64,000 nt of DNA from contig NZ_JAGINP010000031.1 in the NCBI RefSeq assembly GCF_017876155.1, positions 34,287 to 98,286 on the forward strand, given 5' to 3'. The notes beneath the pieces were generated by a model. The model saw only the letters and a list, made by a program, of their open reading frames with translations, did not search any database and was not told where the DNA came from. The stretch's first letter is position 1. Each line of letters opens with the position of its first letter. This document shows positions 33,868 through 42,098 of the stretch, in pieces. The position numbers and the translations under genes were made by a program. The DNA is from Azospirillum rugosum. GTDB taxonomy: Bacteria > Pseudomonadota > Alphaproteobacteria > Azospirillales > Azospirillaceae.

Positions 33868-35045
33868 GGGGCGCTCCCGTCGGACACGGCGATGCGGCGG
33901 GACCCGGCGTCGCTGGTGTCGATGGTCACCACCACCGACATGCCGGGACGCAGCAGGTCCTCCAGCGGGTTCGGCTCGTCCAGCACGATCTTTACGGGGA
34001 TGCGCTGCACGATCTTGGTGAAGTTGCCGGTGGCGTTCTCCGGCGGCAGCAGGGCGAACTGGCTGCCGCTGGCCGGGGAATAGGCCTCCACATGGCCGTG
34101 CAGATCCGCGTCCGGATAGGCGTCGACCCGGACGTTGGCCGGCTGGCCGATGCGGATCCGGGTCATCTGGGTTTCCTTGTAGTTGGCGACGATCCAGACC
34201 CGGGGCAGGGGCACCAGCGTGATGACCTGGCTGCCCGGCCCCACATACTGGCCGGGCCGCACCTGCCGCTGCCCCACCATGCCGTCCGCCGGGGCGGTGA
34301 TCCGGGTGTAGCCCAGGTTGATGCGGGCGAGCGCCAGCTCGGCGTCGCGCTGCTCGCGGGTGGCCTGGGCCTCCTGCCCCTGCGCGTCCAGCCCCTGAAG
34401 GATCGCGTTCTGCTGGTCGATCTGGGCGCGCCCGGCCTCCAGCGCCGCGGCAGCGCGCTGGGCCGCCGCCTGGGCCTGCTGGAGGGCCTGCTGGGTGCCG
34501 GCGAGCCCGCGCTCGGCCAGCTCCGTCTGGCGGTCCTCCTCGTGGCGGGTCCGCCAGGCGTCGGCCTCCAGCCCCTTCACGTTGGCCTTGGCCTGCTCGA
34601 TCAGCGTGCGCTGCGTGGCTTTCTGGGCGTCGAGCGCCTGGATGGCGGCGATGGCGGCGTTCAGCGCGGCCTCCGCCTGGGCGACCTTGGCGCGGTAGTC
34701 GGCGTCCACGATCTCGGCCAGCAGGTCGCCGGCCTTCACGCGCTGGAAGTCGGCGACCGGAACCGCACGGACCACGCCCGCCACCTGGGCCGCGATGGGC
34801 GTCGTGTCCGATTGCAGGTAGGCGTCGTTGGTCGTCTGCCGGATGCTGGAGCCGACCCAGAGATCCCACCGCGTGAAGAAGGCGACGACCAAGACGAGCG
34901 CCAGCCCGAAAACGGCCGCCCGCACGATCCACGGGCTCCACGCCACCGGTTGACCGCTTGGGCCGGGTGTCGCGGTCCGCGGAGAGGGCGGAGCGGGGCT
35001 TTGCTTGGGGGCTGCGGCTTGGGCGTCGGTGTCGGTCTGGGTCAT
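33864..35045 (-). CDS. emrA: HlyD/EmrA-type membrane fusion protein
   Basis: 393 residues. One membrane anchor near residues 48-70 (AAVFGLALVLVVAFFTRW), a barrel-sandwich lipoyl half (TTPIAAQVAGVVRAVPVADFQRVKAGDLL), a long Ala/Gln-rich coiled coil (about 120-230) and the return half ITAPADGMVGQRQVRPGQYV. Links EmrB to an outer-membrane channel. Start: ATG 35045 preferred to an in-frame TTG 12 codons upstream; neither has a clear RBS. Divergent from the Pot-like ABC operon. Confidence 0.9.
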   Translation of the reverse strand: MTQTDTDAQAAAPKQSPAPPSPRTATPGPSGQPVAWSPWIVRAAVFGLALVLVVAFFTRWDLWVGSSIRQTTNDAYLQSDTTPIAAQVAGVVRAVPVADFQRVKAGDLLAEIVDADYRAKVAQAEAALNAAIAAIQALDAQKATQRTLIEQAKANVKGLEADAWRTRHEEDRQTELAERGLAGTQQALQQAQAAAQRAAAALEAGRAQIDQQNAILQGLDAQGQEAQATREQRDAELALARINLGYTRITAPADGMVGQRQVRPGQYVGPGSQVITLVPLPRVWIVANYKETQMTRIRIGQPANVRVDAYPDADLHGHVEAYSPASGSQFALLPPENATGNFTKIVQRIPVKIVLDEPNPLEDLLRPGMSVVVTIDTSDAGSRRIAVSDGSAP

Positions 35046-35160
35046 GACGCTGAGTGTTGGGGCTGCCGTCGGCGAAGACAACGTTTCGGCCGGCGATTCG
35101 TCTCTCCAGGTCCGGGGTGACCCGATGGTTAGCGCCGAAATGGTAAAGTCATCGAATAGT

Positions 35161-35190
35161 TTGACAATCGATCAAAGCCGTCGCTACGCT
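35161..35190 (+). promoter_or_regulatory. Promoter of the Pot-like ABC operon, with palindrome over the -35
   Basis: TTGACA (35161-35166) and TACGCT (35185-35190), 18 bases apart, 35 bases before the ATG. The -35 is embedded in TTTGA-N7-TCAAA (35160-35176), an FNR-like half-site pair with one base too many in the spacer. Confidence 0.5.
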
Positions 35191-35225
35191 TCCCCAAAAG
35201 CATAACCGAGTAGGGAGGAGGGACC

Positions 35226-36425
35226 ATGAACGGCAACAGCGGCCGGCGTTCGGTGTTGGCGGGTTTCGCGGCGACCGGCCTGTTCGTGACGGGTCTTTGC
35301 GCCGGCTTGCCGGCGCAAGCCGAGCTTCCGGCCTTCCCGAAGGAGCCGGTGACGATCAACGTCATCGACGTGGCGGGCAACCTGGCGCTGACCCAAAAGG
35401 CCATCGAGAATTATCGGAAGGCCAACCCCACCCGCGTCTCGCGCTTCACCTTCACCAAGGCCCCGGCGCCGGAGCTGGCGGGCAAGATCAAGGCGCAGCA
35501 GAACGCGGGCCGCGTGGACATCGACCTGGTGCTGACCGGCACCGACGGCCTTGCTGCGGGCCTCGAGCAGGGGCTGTGGACCCCGCTTCTGCCCAACTAC
35601 GCCGAGAAGTTCCCGAACTTGGAGGCGAACTACCTGCCCGCCGCGGCGAAGATGCAGGGGCTGGCGAACAACCAGGGCATCGTGGTCACCTATTACCCCT
35701 CCGGCCCGCTGCTGGAATACGCGCCGGAGCGGGTGAAGACCCCGCCGAAGACCCCGGACGAGCTGCTGGCCTGGTGCAAGGCCAACCCCGGCAAGTTCAT
35801 GTACGCCCGCCCGGCCAACTCCGGCCCCGGCCGCACCTTCCTGATGGGCCTGCCCTACCTGCTGGGCGACAAGGACCCCAAGGATCCGGTCAACGGCTGG
35901 GAGAAGACCTGGGCCTACCTGAAGGACCTCAACTCCTGCATCGAATACTACCCGTCGGGCACGACGGCGACGATGAAGGAGCTGGGCGAGGGATCCCGCG
36001 ACATGGTGGCGACGACCACCGGCTGGGATATCAACCCGCGCGTGCTCGGCACCGTGCCGAAGGAGGCGAAGGTGGCGGCCCTGAACGGCTTCCACTGGGT
36101 GGCCGACGCCCACTACATGGTCGTGCCGAAGGGGCTGCCGCCGGAGAAGCTGGCCGTCGTCCTCGACCTCATGGCCTTCATGCTGAAGCCGGAGCAGCAG
36201 GCTTACGCCTTTGATGAGGGCTACTTCTACCCCGGCCCCGCCGTGAAGGACGTGACGCTGGCCATGGCCCCGACCGAAAGCCAGGAGGCGATCAAGGAGT
36301 TCGGCCGGCCCGAATACGAAAAGCTGATCGCCGACAACCCCATCGAACTGCCGCTCGACGCCAAGGGCCTGGTCGACGCCTTCCGCCTGTGGGACGAGCG
36401 CATCGGGGCGGCGAAGACGAAGTGA
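35226..36425 (+). CDS. ABC transporter periplasmic solute-binding protein (family 1, Pot-like)
   Basis: 399 residues. Signal peptide with a twin Arg (GRRSVLAGFAATGLF) and cleavage near PAQA-ELP; it may be a Tat or Sec substrate. The mature protein is a type II binding fold: VTINVIDVAGNLALTQKAIENYRK at the start and DLMAFMLKPEQQAYAFDEGYFYPGPAV near the end. RBS GGGAGGAGGG. Together with the following ATPase and two permeases it makes a complete importer of the spermidine/putrescine-iron-thiamine-phosphonate group. Ligand unknown. Confidence 0.87.
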   Translation: MNGNSGRRSVLAGFAATGLFVTGLCAGLPAQAELPAFPKEPVTINVIDVAGNLALTQKAIENYRKANPTRVSRFTFTKAPAPELAGKIKAQQNAGRVDIDLVLTGTDGLAAGLEQGLWTPLLPNYAEKFPNLEANYLPAAAKMQGLANNQGIVVTYYPSGPLLEYAPERVKTPPKTPDELLAWCKANPGKFMYARPANSGPGRTFLMGLPYLLGDKDPKDPVNGWEKTWAYLKDLNSCIEYYPSGTTATMKELGEGSRDMVATTTGWDINPRVLGTVPKEAKVAALNGFHWVADAHYMVVPKGLPPEKLAVVLDLMAFMLKPEQQAYAFDEGYFYPGPAVKDVTLAMAPTESQEAIKEFGRPEYEKLIADNPIELPLDAKGLVDAFRLWDERIGAAKTK

Positions 36426-36462
36426 AGTGACGGGGTGAGTGTTGCCCCCACTGGTCAAGTAA

Positions 36463-36584
36463 TGCCCCCACCCTAACCCTCCCCCGCTTTGCAGGGGAGG
36501 GGACTGCCGCCGCTCTCGCAAATTGGCCCTCACCTGCGAAGCGGGGGAGGGAGGGACCCGCGAAGCGGGAGGGTGGGGGCCCCG
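36463..36584. repeat. Intergenic compound palindrome, copy 7 (class A variant)
   Basis: Outer arms GCCCCCACCCTAACCCTCCC and GGGAGGGTGGGGGC, with inner hairpins on CCCCCGC/GCGGGGG and CCCGCGAAGCGGG. Lies between the binding-protein gene and the ATPase gene of the Pot-like operon. Confidence 0.85.
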
Positions 36585-36632
36585 GTAATTGGAACGATCC
36601 AAAAGCATGACTCAACAATGAGGACACCGCCC

Positions 36633-37727
36633 ATGCCACGCGCCGAGGGCGCTCGCTCGCACGGTGAGTTCGGGGAGATCCGGCTGGACCGGGTCAGCCG
36701 CGGGTTCGACGGAGTCATGGCGCTGCAGGATCTGGACCTGACGATCCGGCGCGGCGAGTTCATCGCCTTCCTGGGGCCGTCGGGCTGCGGCAAGTCGACG
36801 GCGCTGAACTGCGTCGCCGGGCTGTTGTCCCTGACCGGGGGCAGCATCTGGGTGGACGACCGCCGCATCGACGAGTTGCCGCCGGAACGGCGCGGCTTCG
36901 GCATGGTCTTCCAGAACTACGCCCTGTTCCCGCACATGACCGTGCGCAAGAACATCGGCTTCGGGCTCGCCATGCGCGGCGTGCCGAAGGCGGAGGCGGA
37001 GGCGCGCATCGATGCGGCGATCCGGCTGGTCCAGCTGGAAGCCCACGGGGCCAAGCTACCCGGCCAGCTGTCCGGCGGCCAGCAGCAGCGCGTCGCCATC
37101 GCGCGGGCCATCGTCGTGCAGCCGCCGCTGGTCCTGATGGACGAGCCGCTGTCGAACCTGGACGCCCGGCTGCGGCTGGAGATGCGGCACGAGATCCGGC
37201 GCATCCACCAGGAGCTTGGCCGCTCCACCGTCTACGTCACCCACGACCAGGACGAGGCGCTGTCGCTGGCCGACCGCATCGTCGTCCTGCGCGACGGGCG
37301 GGTGCGCCAGATCGGCACGCCGGAGGAGCTGTACGCCCGCCCGGCGACGCTGGACGTCGCGCGCTTCATGGGCTACCGCAACGTGTTCGAGGGCGAGTTG
37401 GACGGGGACCAGGGCGAGCGAGTGGCCGTGCGCCGGAACGACCTGCGTGTCGTCGGAATCCCGCGCGACGCGCTGGGCAGCGGCCGCCGCGCCGCCGTCG
37501 CCATCCGGCCGGAGGACGTGCTGCCGGGTCCGGAGGGGGCGGACGCGATCTCCGGCGTCGTGGAAAGCGTGGAGTTCATCGGGCGCGAATACGCGGCCAC
37601 GGCGCAGACCCCCACCGGCCTTCTGCTGCATTTCCGCTCGCACCAGCGGCTGCACCTGAAGGAGCCGGTGCACCTGCGCGCCGCACCGGAGCGCGTGCTG
37701 GTCTTCGCCGCGGAGGAGGGCGCATGA
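36633..37727 (+). CDS. ABC transporter ATPase (PotA/CysA-like)
   Basis: 364 residues: Walker A GPSGCGKST, Q-loop VFQNYALFPHMTV, signature LSGGQQQR, Walker B LVLMDEPLSNLD, H-loop YVTHDQDEA, and a C-terminal TOBE domain (about 280-360, AIRPEDVLPG). Energises the two permeases that follow. Start: ATG 36633 with GAGGAC eight bases before; ATG 36618 is an alternative five codons earlier. The stop overlaps the permease start by 4 bases. Confidence 0.92.
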   Translation: MPRAEGARSHGEFGEIRLDRVSRGFDGVMALQDLDLTIRRGEFIAFLGPSGCGKSTALNCVAGLLSLTGGSIWVDDRRIDELPPERRGFGMVFQNYALFPHMTVRKNIGFGLAMRGVPKAEAEARIDAAIRLVQLEAHGAKLPGQLSGGQQQRVAIARAIVVQPPLVLMDEPLSNLDARLRLEMRHEIRRIHQELGRSTVYVTHDQDEALSLADRIVVLRDGRVRQIGTPEELYARPATLDVARFMGYRNVFEGELDGDQGERVAVRRNDLRVVGIPRDALGSGRRAAVAIRPEDVLPGPEGADAISGVVESVEFIGREYAATAQTPTGLLLHFRSHQRLHLKEPVHLRAAPERVLVFAAEEGA

Positions 37728-38635
37728 CGACCCACGTCGCGGAGCATCCCCCGGCGGCCGCGAGGCCGACCCTGCGCCGCCGCATGGCGGCGGCCGGCTG
37801 GGACCGCACGACGTTGCTGGTGGTGCCGGCCGCGCTGTTCGTCCTGCTGCTGTTCATCTATCCCTTCATCTACGGCCTGATCCTGTCCTTCGAGCCGGCG
37901 AAGGGCGGCGTCTTCTCCAACTACGCGACCTTCTTCAGCGACCCGTACCTCTACGACACCATCGGGACGACCATGTGGCTGGCCCTGCCGGCCACGGTGC
38001 TGAACATGGCGCTGGCGATTCCCATCGCCTTCCGGGTGCGGAACCTGCGCTGGCAGCGCGCGCTGACGACCATCCTGGTCATCCCTATCACGCTCGGCAC
38101 CGTTCTGGTGGCGGAAGGGCTGCTGACCTACCTGGGGCCGCAGGGCTGGCTGAACCGCACGCTGATCGAGCTGGGGCTGAGCAGCGGGCCGGTGCGGCTG
38201 ACGCACAATTACTGGGGCGTATTCCTGTCCCTGGTCATCACCGGCTTCCCCTTCGTCTTCCTGCTGACGCTGTCCTACATCACCGGCATCGACCCGGCGC
38301 TGCCCGCGGCGGCGGCGACGCTGGGCGCGGGTCCCAGCCGGCAGTTCCGCCACATCTTCCTGCCCCTGCTGGTCCCCGGCCTGGCGATCGCTTTCTGCCT
38401 GGCCTTCGTGCAGGCCTATTCGGTCTTTCCCTCCGCGGTGCTGCTGGGGGCGCCGGCCGGGCCGACGCGCGTCATCTCCATCGCCGCCTACCAGGCGGCC
38501 TTCGAGCAGTACGACTATTCGATGGCCTCGGCCATCGCGATGATCATGGCGGCGGTGCAACTCGTCGTCGTGGTGGCGGTGCTGGCCGGGCGGCGGCTGT
38601 TCTACCGCGGCCCGATGGGCAGCGGGAAGGGGTGA
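37724..38635 (+). CDS. ABC transporter permease (PotB-like)
   Basis: 303-residue inner-membrane permease with six hydrophobic segments. The EAA-type coupling loop is GIDPALPAAAATLGAGPSRQFRHIFLPLL. The N-terminal segment LLVVPAALFVLLLFIYPFIYGLILSF is typical of PotB. Starts inside the ATPase stop codon and ends 5 bases before the next permease. Confidence 0.9.
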   Translation: MTTHVAEHPPAAARPTLRRRMAAAGWDRTTLLVVPAALFVLLLFIYPFIYGLILSFEPAKGGVFSNYATFFSDPYLYDTIGTTMWLALPATVLNMALAIPIAFRVRNLRWQRALTTILVIPITLGTVLVAEGLLTYLGPQGWLNRTLIELGLSSGPVRLTHNYWGVFLSLVITGFPFVFLLTLSYITGIDPALPAAAATLGAGPSRQFRHIFLPLLVPGLAIAFCLAFVQAYSVFPSAVLLGAPAGPTRVISIAAYQAAFEQYDYSMASAIAMIMAAVQLVVVVAVLAGRRLFYRGPMGSGKG

Positions 38636-38640
38636 GGACC

Positions 38641-39489
38641 ATGGCGTCCAATGCGATGCGCGGCAACAATCTGATGTCCAAGGCCTGGAACAGCCTCGTC
38701 TGGCTGACCATCGGCTTCTTCGTGCTGAACCTGTTCGCGCTGATCGCGGCGGTCGGGGTGAACAGCTTCGCCACGCGCTGGCTCGGCACATGGTTCCCGC
38801 CGGGCTACACCACGCGCTGGTACTTCTCGGCCTGGGACGAGTTCCAGCTGGGCGACGTGCTGCTGGTGACCATGGAGGTGGTGCTGGCGGTGGTCGTGCT
38901 GTCGCTGCTGATCGGCGTGCCCGCCGCCTACGCGCTGGCGCGGCGGGAGTTCGCGGGCAAGCGGCTGGTGACGCTGCTGTTCGTGCTGCCGCTGCTGGTG
39001 CCGCCGATCACCTACGGCATCCCGATGGCGACGGTGCTGTACCAGCTGCACCTCGCCGGCACCATGACGGGCGTGATCCTGGCGAACCTCGTGCCTACGG
39101 TGCCCTTTGTCATCCTGGTGATGACGCCCTTCATCGAGCAGATCGACCCGAAGCTGGAATCCGCCGCCCGCGTCTTCGGCGCCAACACGCCGCGGGTCTT
39201 CCTGCACGTGCTGGTGCCGCTGCTGGCGCCGGGCATGCTGGCGGCCGGGCTGCTGGTGCTGGTCCGCACCGTCGCCATGTTCGAGCTGACCTTCCTGACC
39301 GCGGGGCCGAGCAGCCAGACGCTGGTCGTGGCGCTCTACTACTCCGTCTTCGCGGCGGGCGTGCGGGCCGGCCAGTCGGTGGACGCCATGGCGATGATCT
39401 ACATGGCGACCACCCTGGTCTGGCTGTTCATCGCGCTGCGCTTCGTCGATCCGACGCAGCTCGTCACCCGCGTGAAGAAGACGTCGTAG
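38641..39489 (+). CDS. ABC transporter permease (PotC-like)
   Basis: 282-residue partner permease with six segments. Coupling loop: QIDPKLESAARVFGANTPRVFLHVLVPLL. ATG at 38641 follows GGGGTGAGGACC. Last gene of the importer. Its stop is 6 bases from the end of a convergent very small gene. Confidence 0.9.
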   Translation: MASNAMRGNNLMSKAWNSLVWLTIGFFVLNLFALIAAVGVNSFATRWLGTWFPPGYTTRWYFSAWDEFQLGDVLLVTMEVVLAVVVLSLLIGVPAAYALARREFAGKRLVTLLFVLPLLVPPITYGIPMATVLYQLHLAGTMTGVILANLVPTVPFVILVMTPFIEQIDPKLESAARVFGANTPRVFLHVLVPLLAPGMLAAGLLVLVRTVAMFELTFLTAGPSSQTLVVALYYSVFAAGVRAGQSVDAMAMIYMATTLVWLFIALRFVDPTQLVTRVKKTS

Positions 39490-39495
39490 AGGAGC

Positions 39496-39600
39496 CTACT
39501 TGCCCTTGCGGGTCAGCAGGAAGACGAAGACGCCGATGGTGACGACGATGACGCTGGCGGCCCCGGTCAGCGCGATGTAGGTGGTGGCGTCGAAGTTCAT
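39496..39600 (-). CDS. 34-residue single-pass membrane peptide downstream of ccoG
   Basis: MNFDATTYIALTGAASVIV begins the product; a hydrophobic helix spans about residues 9-29 and the end is RKGK, so N-out/C-in topology is likely. AAGGAG lies eight bases before the ATG, a very good ribosome site for such a short frame. It starts 33 bases after the ccoG stop on the same strand, so it is probably cotranscribed. Size and topology recall small cbb3-oxidase subunits such as CcoQ or CcoS, but the residues do not identify it. Function unknown. Confidence 0.65.
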   Translation of the reverse strand: MNFDATTYIALTGAASVIVVTIGVFVFLLTRKGK

Positions 39601-39633
39601 GGCGGGTCTCCTTGTCAACGGAAGGGTTGGTGG

Positions 39634-41097
39634 TCAGGGGGCGAGGAAGATGGTGTCGTGCCGGACGGCCAAGCCGTCGGGCTGGCGGGTCACGGTGAAG
39701 GCGGTGGGGGTCGAGGTCTGCCGGACGGCATCCCGAGGGATGCGGACGAGCACGCGGTGGGTGGCGACGCTGTCCGGATCGGCGTGGACGTCGACGGCTT
39801 GGCCGAACGCCTCGCCCTCCCCGCCGGCCAGCGCCAGCGTGGCGCCGGGCAGGCCCGTTACGGTCAGGCGGTAGTCCTGGGCGGCGCGGGTCATGTTCAG
39901 GACCTTGACCGTGTAGGCGTTCTGGATGTCGCCGTTGGCCAGGGTCACGAACAGCGGCGCGCGGTCGCGCAGGATGTTCACGTCCACCTTGGGCTTCAGG
40001 ACCAGGCCGATGGCCATCAGCCCGCCGATGACGGTCAGGATCAGCGTGTAGATGATGGTGCGCGGGCGGATCGGCTTGAATTTCGGCGTCGTGCCGTTGG
40101 CCCGCGCGACCTGCGCGTTCAGCGAGTCAAAGCGGATCAGGTCGCCGGGGCGGCCGATCTTCGCCATGACGTCGTTGCAGGCGTCCACGCACAGGCCGCA
40201 GCCGATGCAGGCCATCTGCGGGCCGTTGCGGATGTCCACGCCGGTCGGGCAGACATGGACGCAAGCCGCGCAGTCGATGCAGTCGCCGTTCCCCTGGGCG
40301 CGCCGCTCCTCCCAGCTCTGCGCGCGCTTCAGGTGGGCGCGGCCCTCGCCGCGCCAGTCCTCGTAGGTGACGACGAGGCTTTCCTCGTCCTGCATGGCGG
40401 CCTGGAAGCGCGGCCAGGGGCACATGTAGATGCACACCTGCTCCCGCGCGAAGCCGGCCAGCAGGTAGGTCGTGCCGGTGAACAGGCCGATGAACAGCAG
40501 GACGTTGCTGGACGCGTTGAAATGCACAAGGTCGCGGACGAGCGTCGGCGCGTCGTTGAAGTAGAAGACCCAGGCCCCGCCGGTCGCCAGCGCGATCAGC
40601 AGCCACGCACTGTGCTTGGCGGCCTTCGTCCACAGCTTCGCCAGGGACCAGGGGGCGTGGTCCAGCCGGATGCGGTCGCCGCGGTCGCCCTCGATCCGGC
40701 GTTCGACCCAGAGATACAGGTCGCTCCACACCGTCTGCGGGCAGGCGTAGCCGCACCAGACGCGCCCGGCGAGCGCCGTCGCCAGGAACAGCCCGACCGC
40801 CCCCAGGATCAGCGTTCCGGTCAGGTAATAGACCTGCTGCGGCCACAGTTCGATGAAGAAGAAATACAGGCGGCGCCCGGGCAGGTCGACCAGCACCGCC
40901 TGGTCCGGCGCGCCGGGCCCGCGGTCCCAGCGGATCCAGGGCGTGACGTAGTAGATGCCCAGCAGAATGACCAGGGCGAGCCACTTCAGGCGCCGGAAGG
41001 TCCCGGCCACCGACTTCGGGTAGATCTTGCTGTATTTGGCGTAGAGGCTGCCCTTGCGCGGGGCAGTTTGGGGTTCGGTGCTGGTGACGCTCATCAT
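39634..41097 (-). CDS. ccoG: CcoG/FixG, cytochrome cbb3 oxidase accessory protein
   Basis: 487-residue polyferredoxin-type membrane protein. Several membrane segments in the first 230 residues with CGYACPQTVWSDLYLWVER, two 4Fe-4S motifs (CIDCAACVHVCP and CIGCGLCVDACN) around 270-310, another membrane segment and a C-terminal Ig-like FixG domain. CcoG helps deliver copper to the cbb3 oxidase, which itself is not in this window. No strong RBS is seen before the tandem ATG. A 7-bp palindrome lies 66-83 bases upstream. Confidence 0.93.
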   Translation of the reverse strand: MMSVTSTEPQTAPRKGSLYAKYSKIYPKSVAGTFRRLKWLALVILLGIYYVTPWIRWDRGPGAPDQAVLVDLPGRRLYFFFIELWPQQVYYLTGTLILGAVGLFLATALAGRVWCGYACPQTVWSDLYLWVERRIEGDRGDRIRLDHAPWSLAKLWTKAAKHSAWLLIALATGGAWVFYFNDAPTLVRDLVHFNASSNVLLFIGLFTGTTYLLAGFAREQVCIYMCPWPRFQAAMQDEESLVVTYEDWRGEGRAHLKRAQSWEERRAQGNGDCIDCAACVHVCPTGVDIRNGPQMACIGCGLCVDACNDVMAKIGRPGDLIRFDSLNAQVARANGTTPKFKPIRPRTIIYTLILTVIGGLMAIGLVLKPKVDVNILRDRAPLFVTLANGDIQNAYTVKVLNMTRAAQDYRLTVTGLPGATLALAGGEGEAFGQAVDVHADPDSVATHRVLVRIPRDAVRQTSTPTAFTVTRQPDGLAVRHDTIFLAP

Positions 41098-41162
41098 GCT
41101 CGTCCGTCGTTCGGCCGGGACAGGGGGCCGTGCCGTAGGCTAGGGACGGTGAGACGCGTTGC

Positions 41163-41180
41163 CTTTGCGAATCCGCAAAG
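41163..41180. promoter_or_regulatory. Palindrome between fnr-like gene and ccoG
   Basis: CTTTGCG-AATC-CGCAAAG, perfect 7-bp arms with a 4-base centre, the geometry of Crp/Fnr sites but not the TTGAT sequence. No T-run on either side, so a terminator is less likely. Confidence 0.45.
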
Positions 41181-41216
41181 GGCGGGACGAGGTGGTGGAA
41201 TTTTGTGGGCGGCGCC

Positions 41217-41924
41217 CTATCCGTCCAGCGCCACCGCTTCCAGCGCCGGACGGTCGCAGTCGAAGACGTTCGGCGCGCGCTCCGCCACCAGGCCGGCGCG
41301 CTTGAACTCGGCGATGGTGCGGCTGGCCGTCTCCATCCCGACGCCGAGCATGGCGCCCAGGTCCTCCCGGCCGGACAGCCGCACCGGCTCATTCGGGCGG
41401 TCGGCCGCGAGCATCAGGAACAGCCGGGCGAGCCGGCGGCGCGCGCTGCCGGTGGACAGCTCGGTCAGCCATTCGTCGGCCTGGTGCAGCGACTGGTACC
41501 AGCGCTCCATCAGCCGGGCGTGCAGGCGCGGCGTCTCCCTGCTGAGCCGTTCGACGACCGCGCGCGGCAGGCGGCAGGTCTCCGTTTCCTGCAACGCGAC
41601 GGCGGTGTGCTCGTAGGGGCGGCCGACCAGCACCTCCAGCCCGGCCACGGCGCCGGGGCGAAGCAGCCGCACGATGCGCTGGGTGCCGTCGGGCAGGAAC
41701 TGGACCAGCTTCACCAGCCCGCTGCGGATGGTGAAGAGCGGCCCGCCGTCCTCGCCTGCGCTGTACAGCGTGGCGCCGGGCGGAAACTTCAGCTCGTCAA
41801 TGGGGATGTGGATCAGGTCGAAGTCGGGATCCGTCAGGTCGCCGAACAGGACCAGATCGCGCACCGCGCAATGGCTGCATCGCGCCGTGCCCATCCGCGC
41901 GGCCTCGATTCCGTTCCGGTTCAC
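41217..41924 (-). CDS. FNR/FixK-type Crp-family regulator
   Basis: 235 residues: effector barrel (about 35-140), dimer helix and a winged helix with REDLGAMLGVGMETASRTIAEFKRAGL. The recognition helix carries E-x-x-S-R as in FNR, predicting TTGAT half-sites. Cysteines 16, 19 and 117 match three FNR cluster ligands; the fourth expected position (25) is Val, so oxygen sensing through a standard cluster is doubtful. Start: GTG 41924 with GGAAGG; an ATG ten codons later is also possible. Encoded just upstream of ccoG in the same direction, in keeping with control of microaerobic genes. Confidence 0.88.
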   Translation of the reverse strand: MNRNGIEAARMGTARCSHCAVRDLVLFGDLTDPDFDLIHIPIDELKFPPGATLYSAGEDGGPLFTIRSGLVKLVQFLPDGTQRIVRLLRPGAVAGLEVLVGRPYEHTAVALQETETCRLPRAVVERLSRETPRLHARLMERWYQSLHQADEWLTELSTGSARRRLARLFLMLAADRPNEPVRLSGREDLGAMLGVGMETASRTIAEFKRAGLVAERAPNVFDCDRPALEAVALDG

Positions 41925-42098
41925 CCCTGCATGCCTTCCGTCGCGTCCCGAACCCGCACGGCAGTGTACGTGCTTCGCCGGCCAAACGCCACCGACGCGG
42001 GAGAAACCCGGACATGCAGTGGTGCTTTGAGAAGCGGCTCGACAAGGCGCCGCTGCCGTTGTTTAAGGCAGTGCACCGTTTCGGAAGGGAGAACACCG

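Noticed and set aside
32287..34941. An 884-codon frame that would fuse an N-terminal extension to EmrB.
   Set aside because: The first 358 codons are the HlyD-type gene in another frame. GTG at 33867 overlaps the emrA stop in the usual way and gives a normal EmrB.
41163..41180. Palindrome as a terminator after the FNR-type gene.
   Set aside because: There is no T-run after the stem on the minus strand and the stem has only seven pairs.
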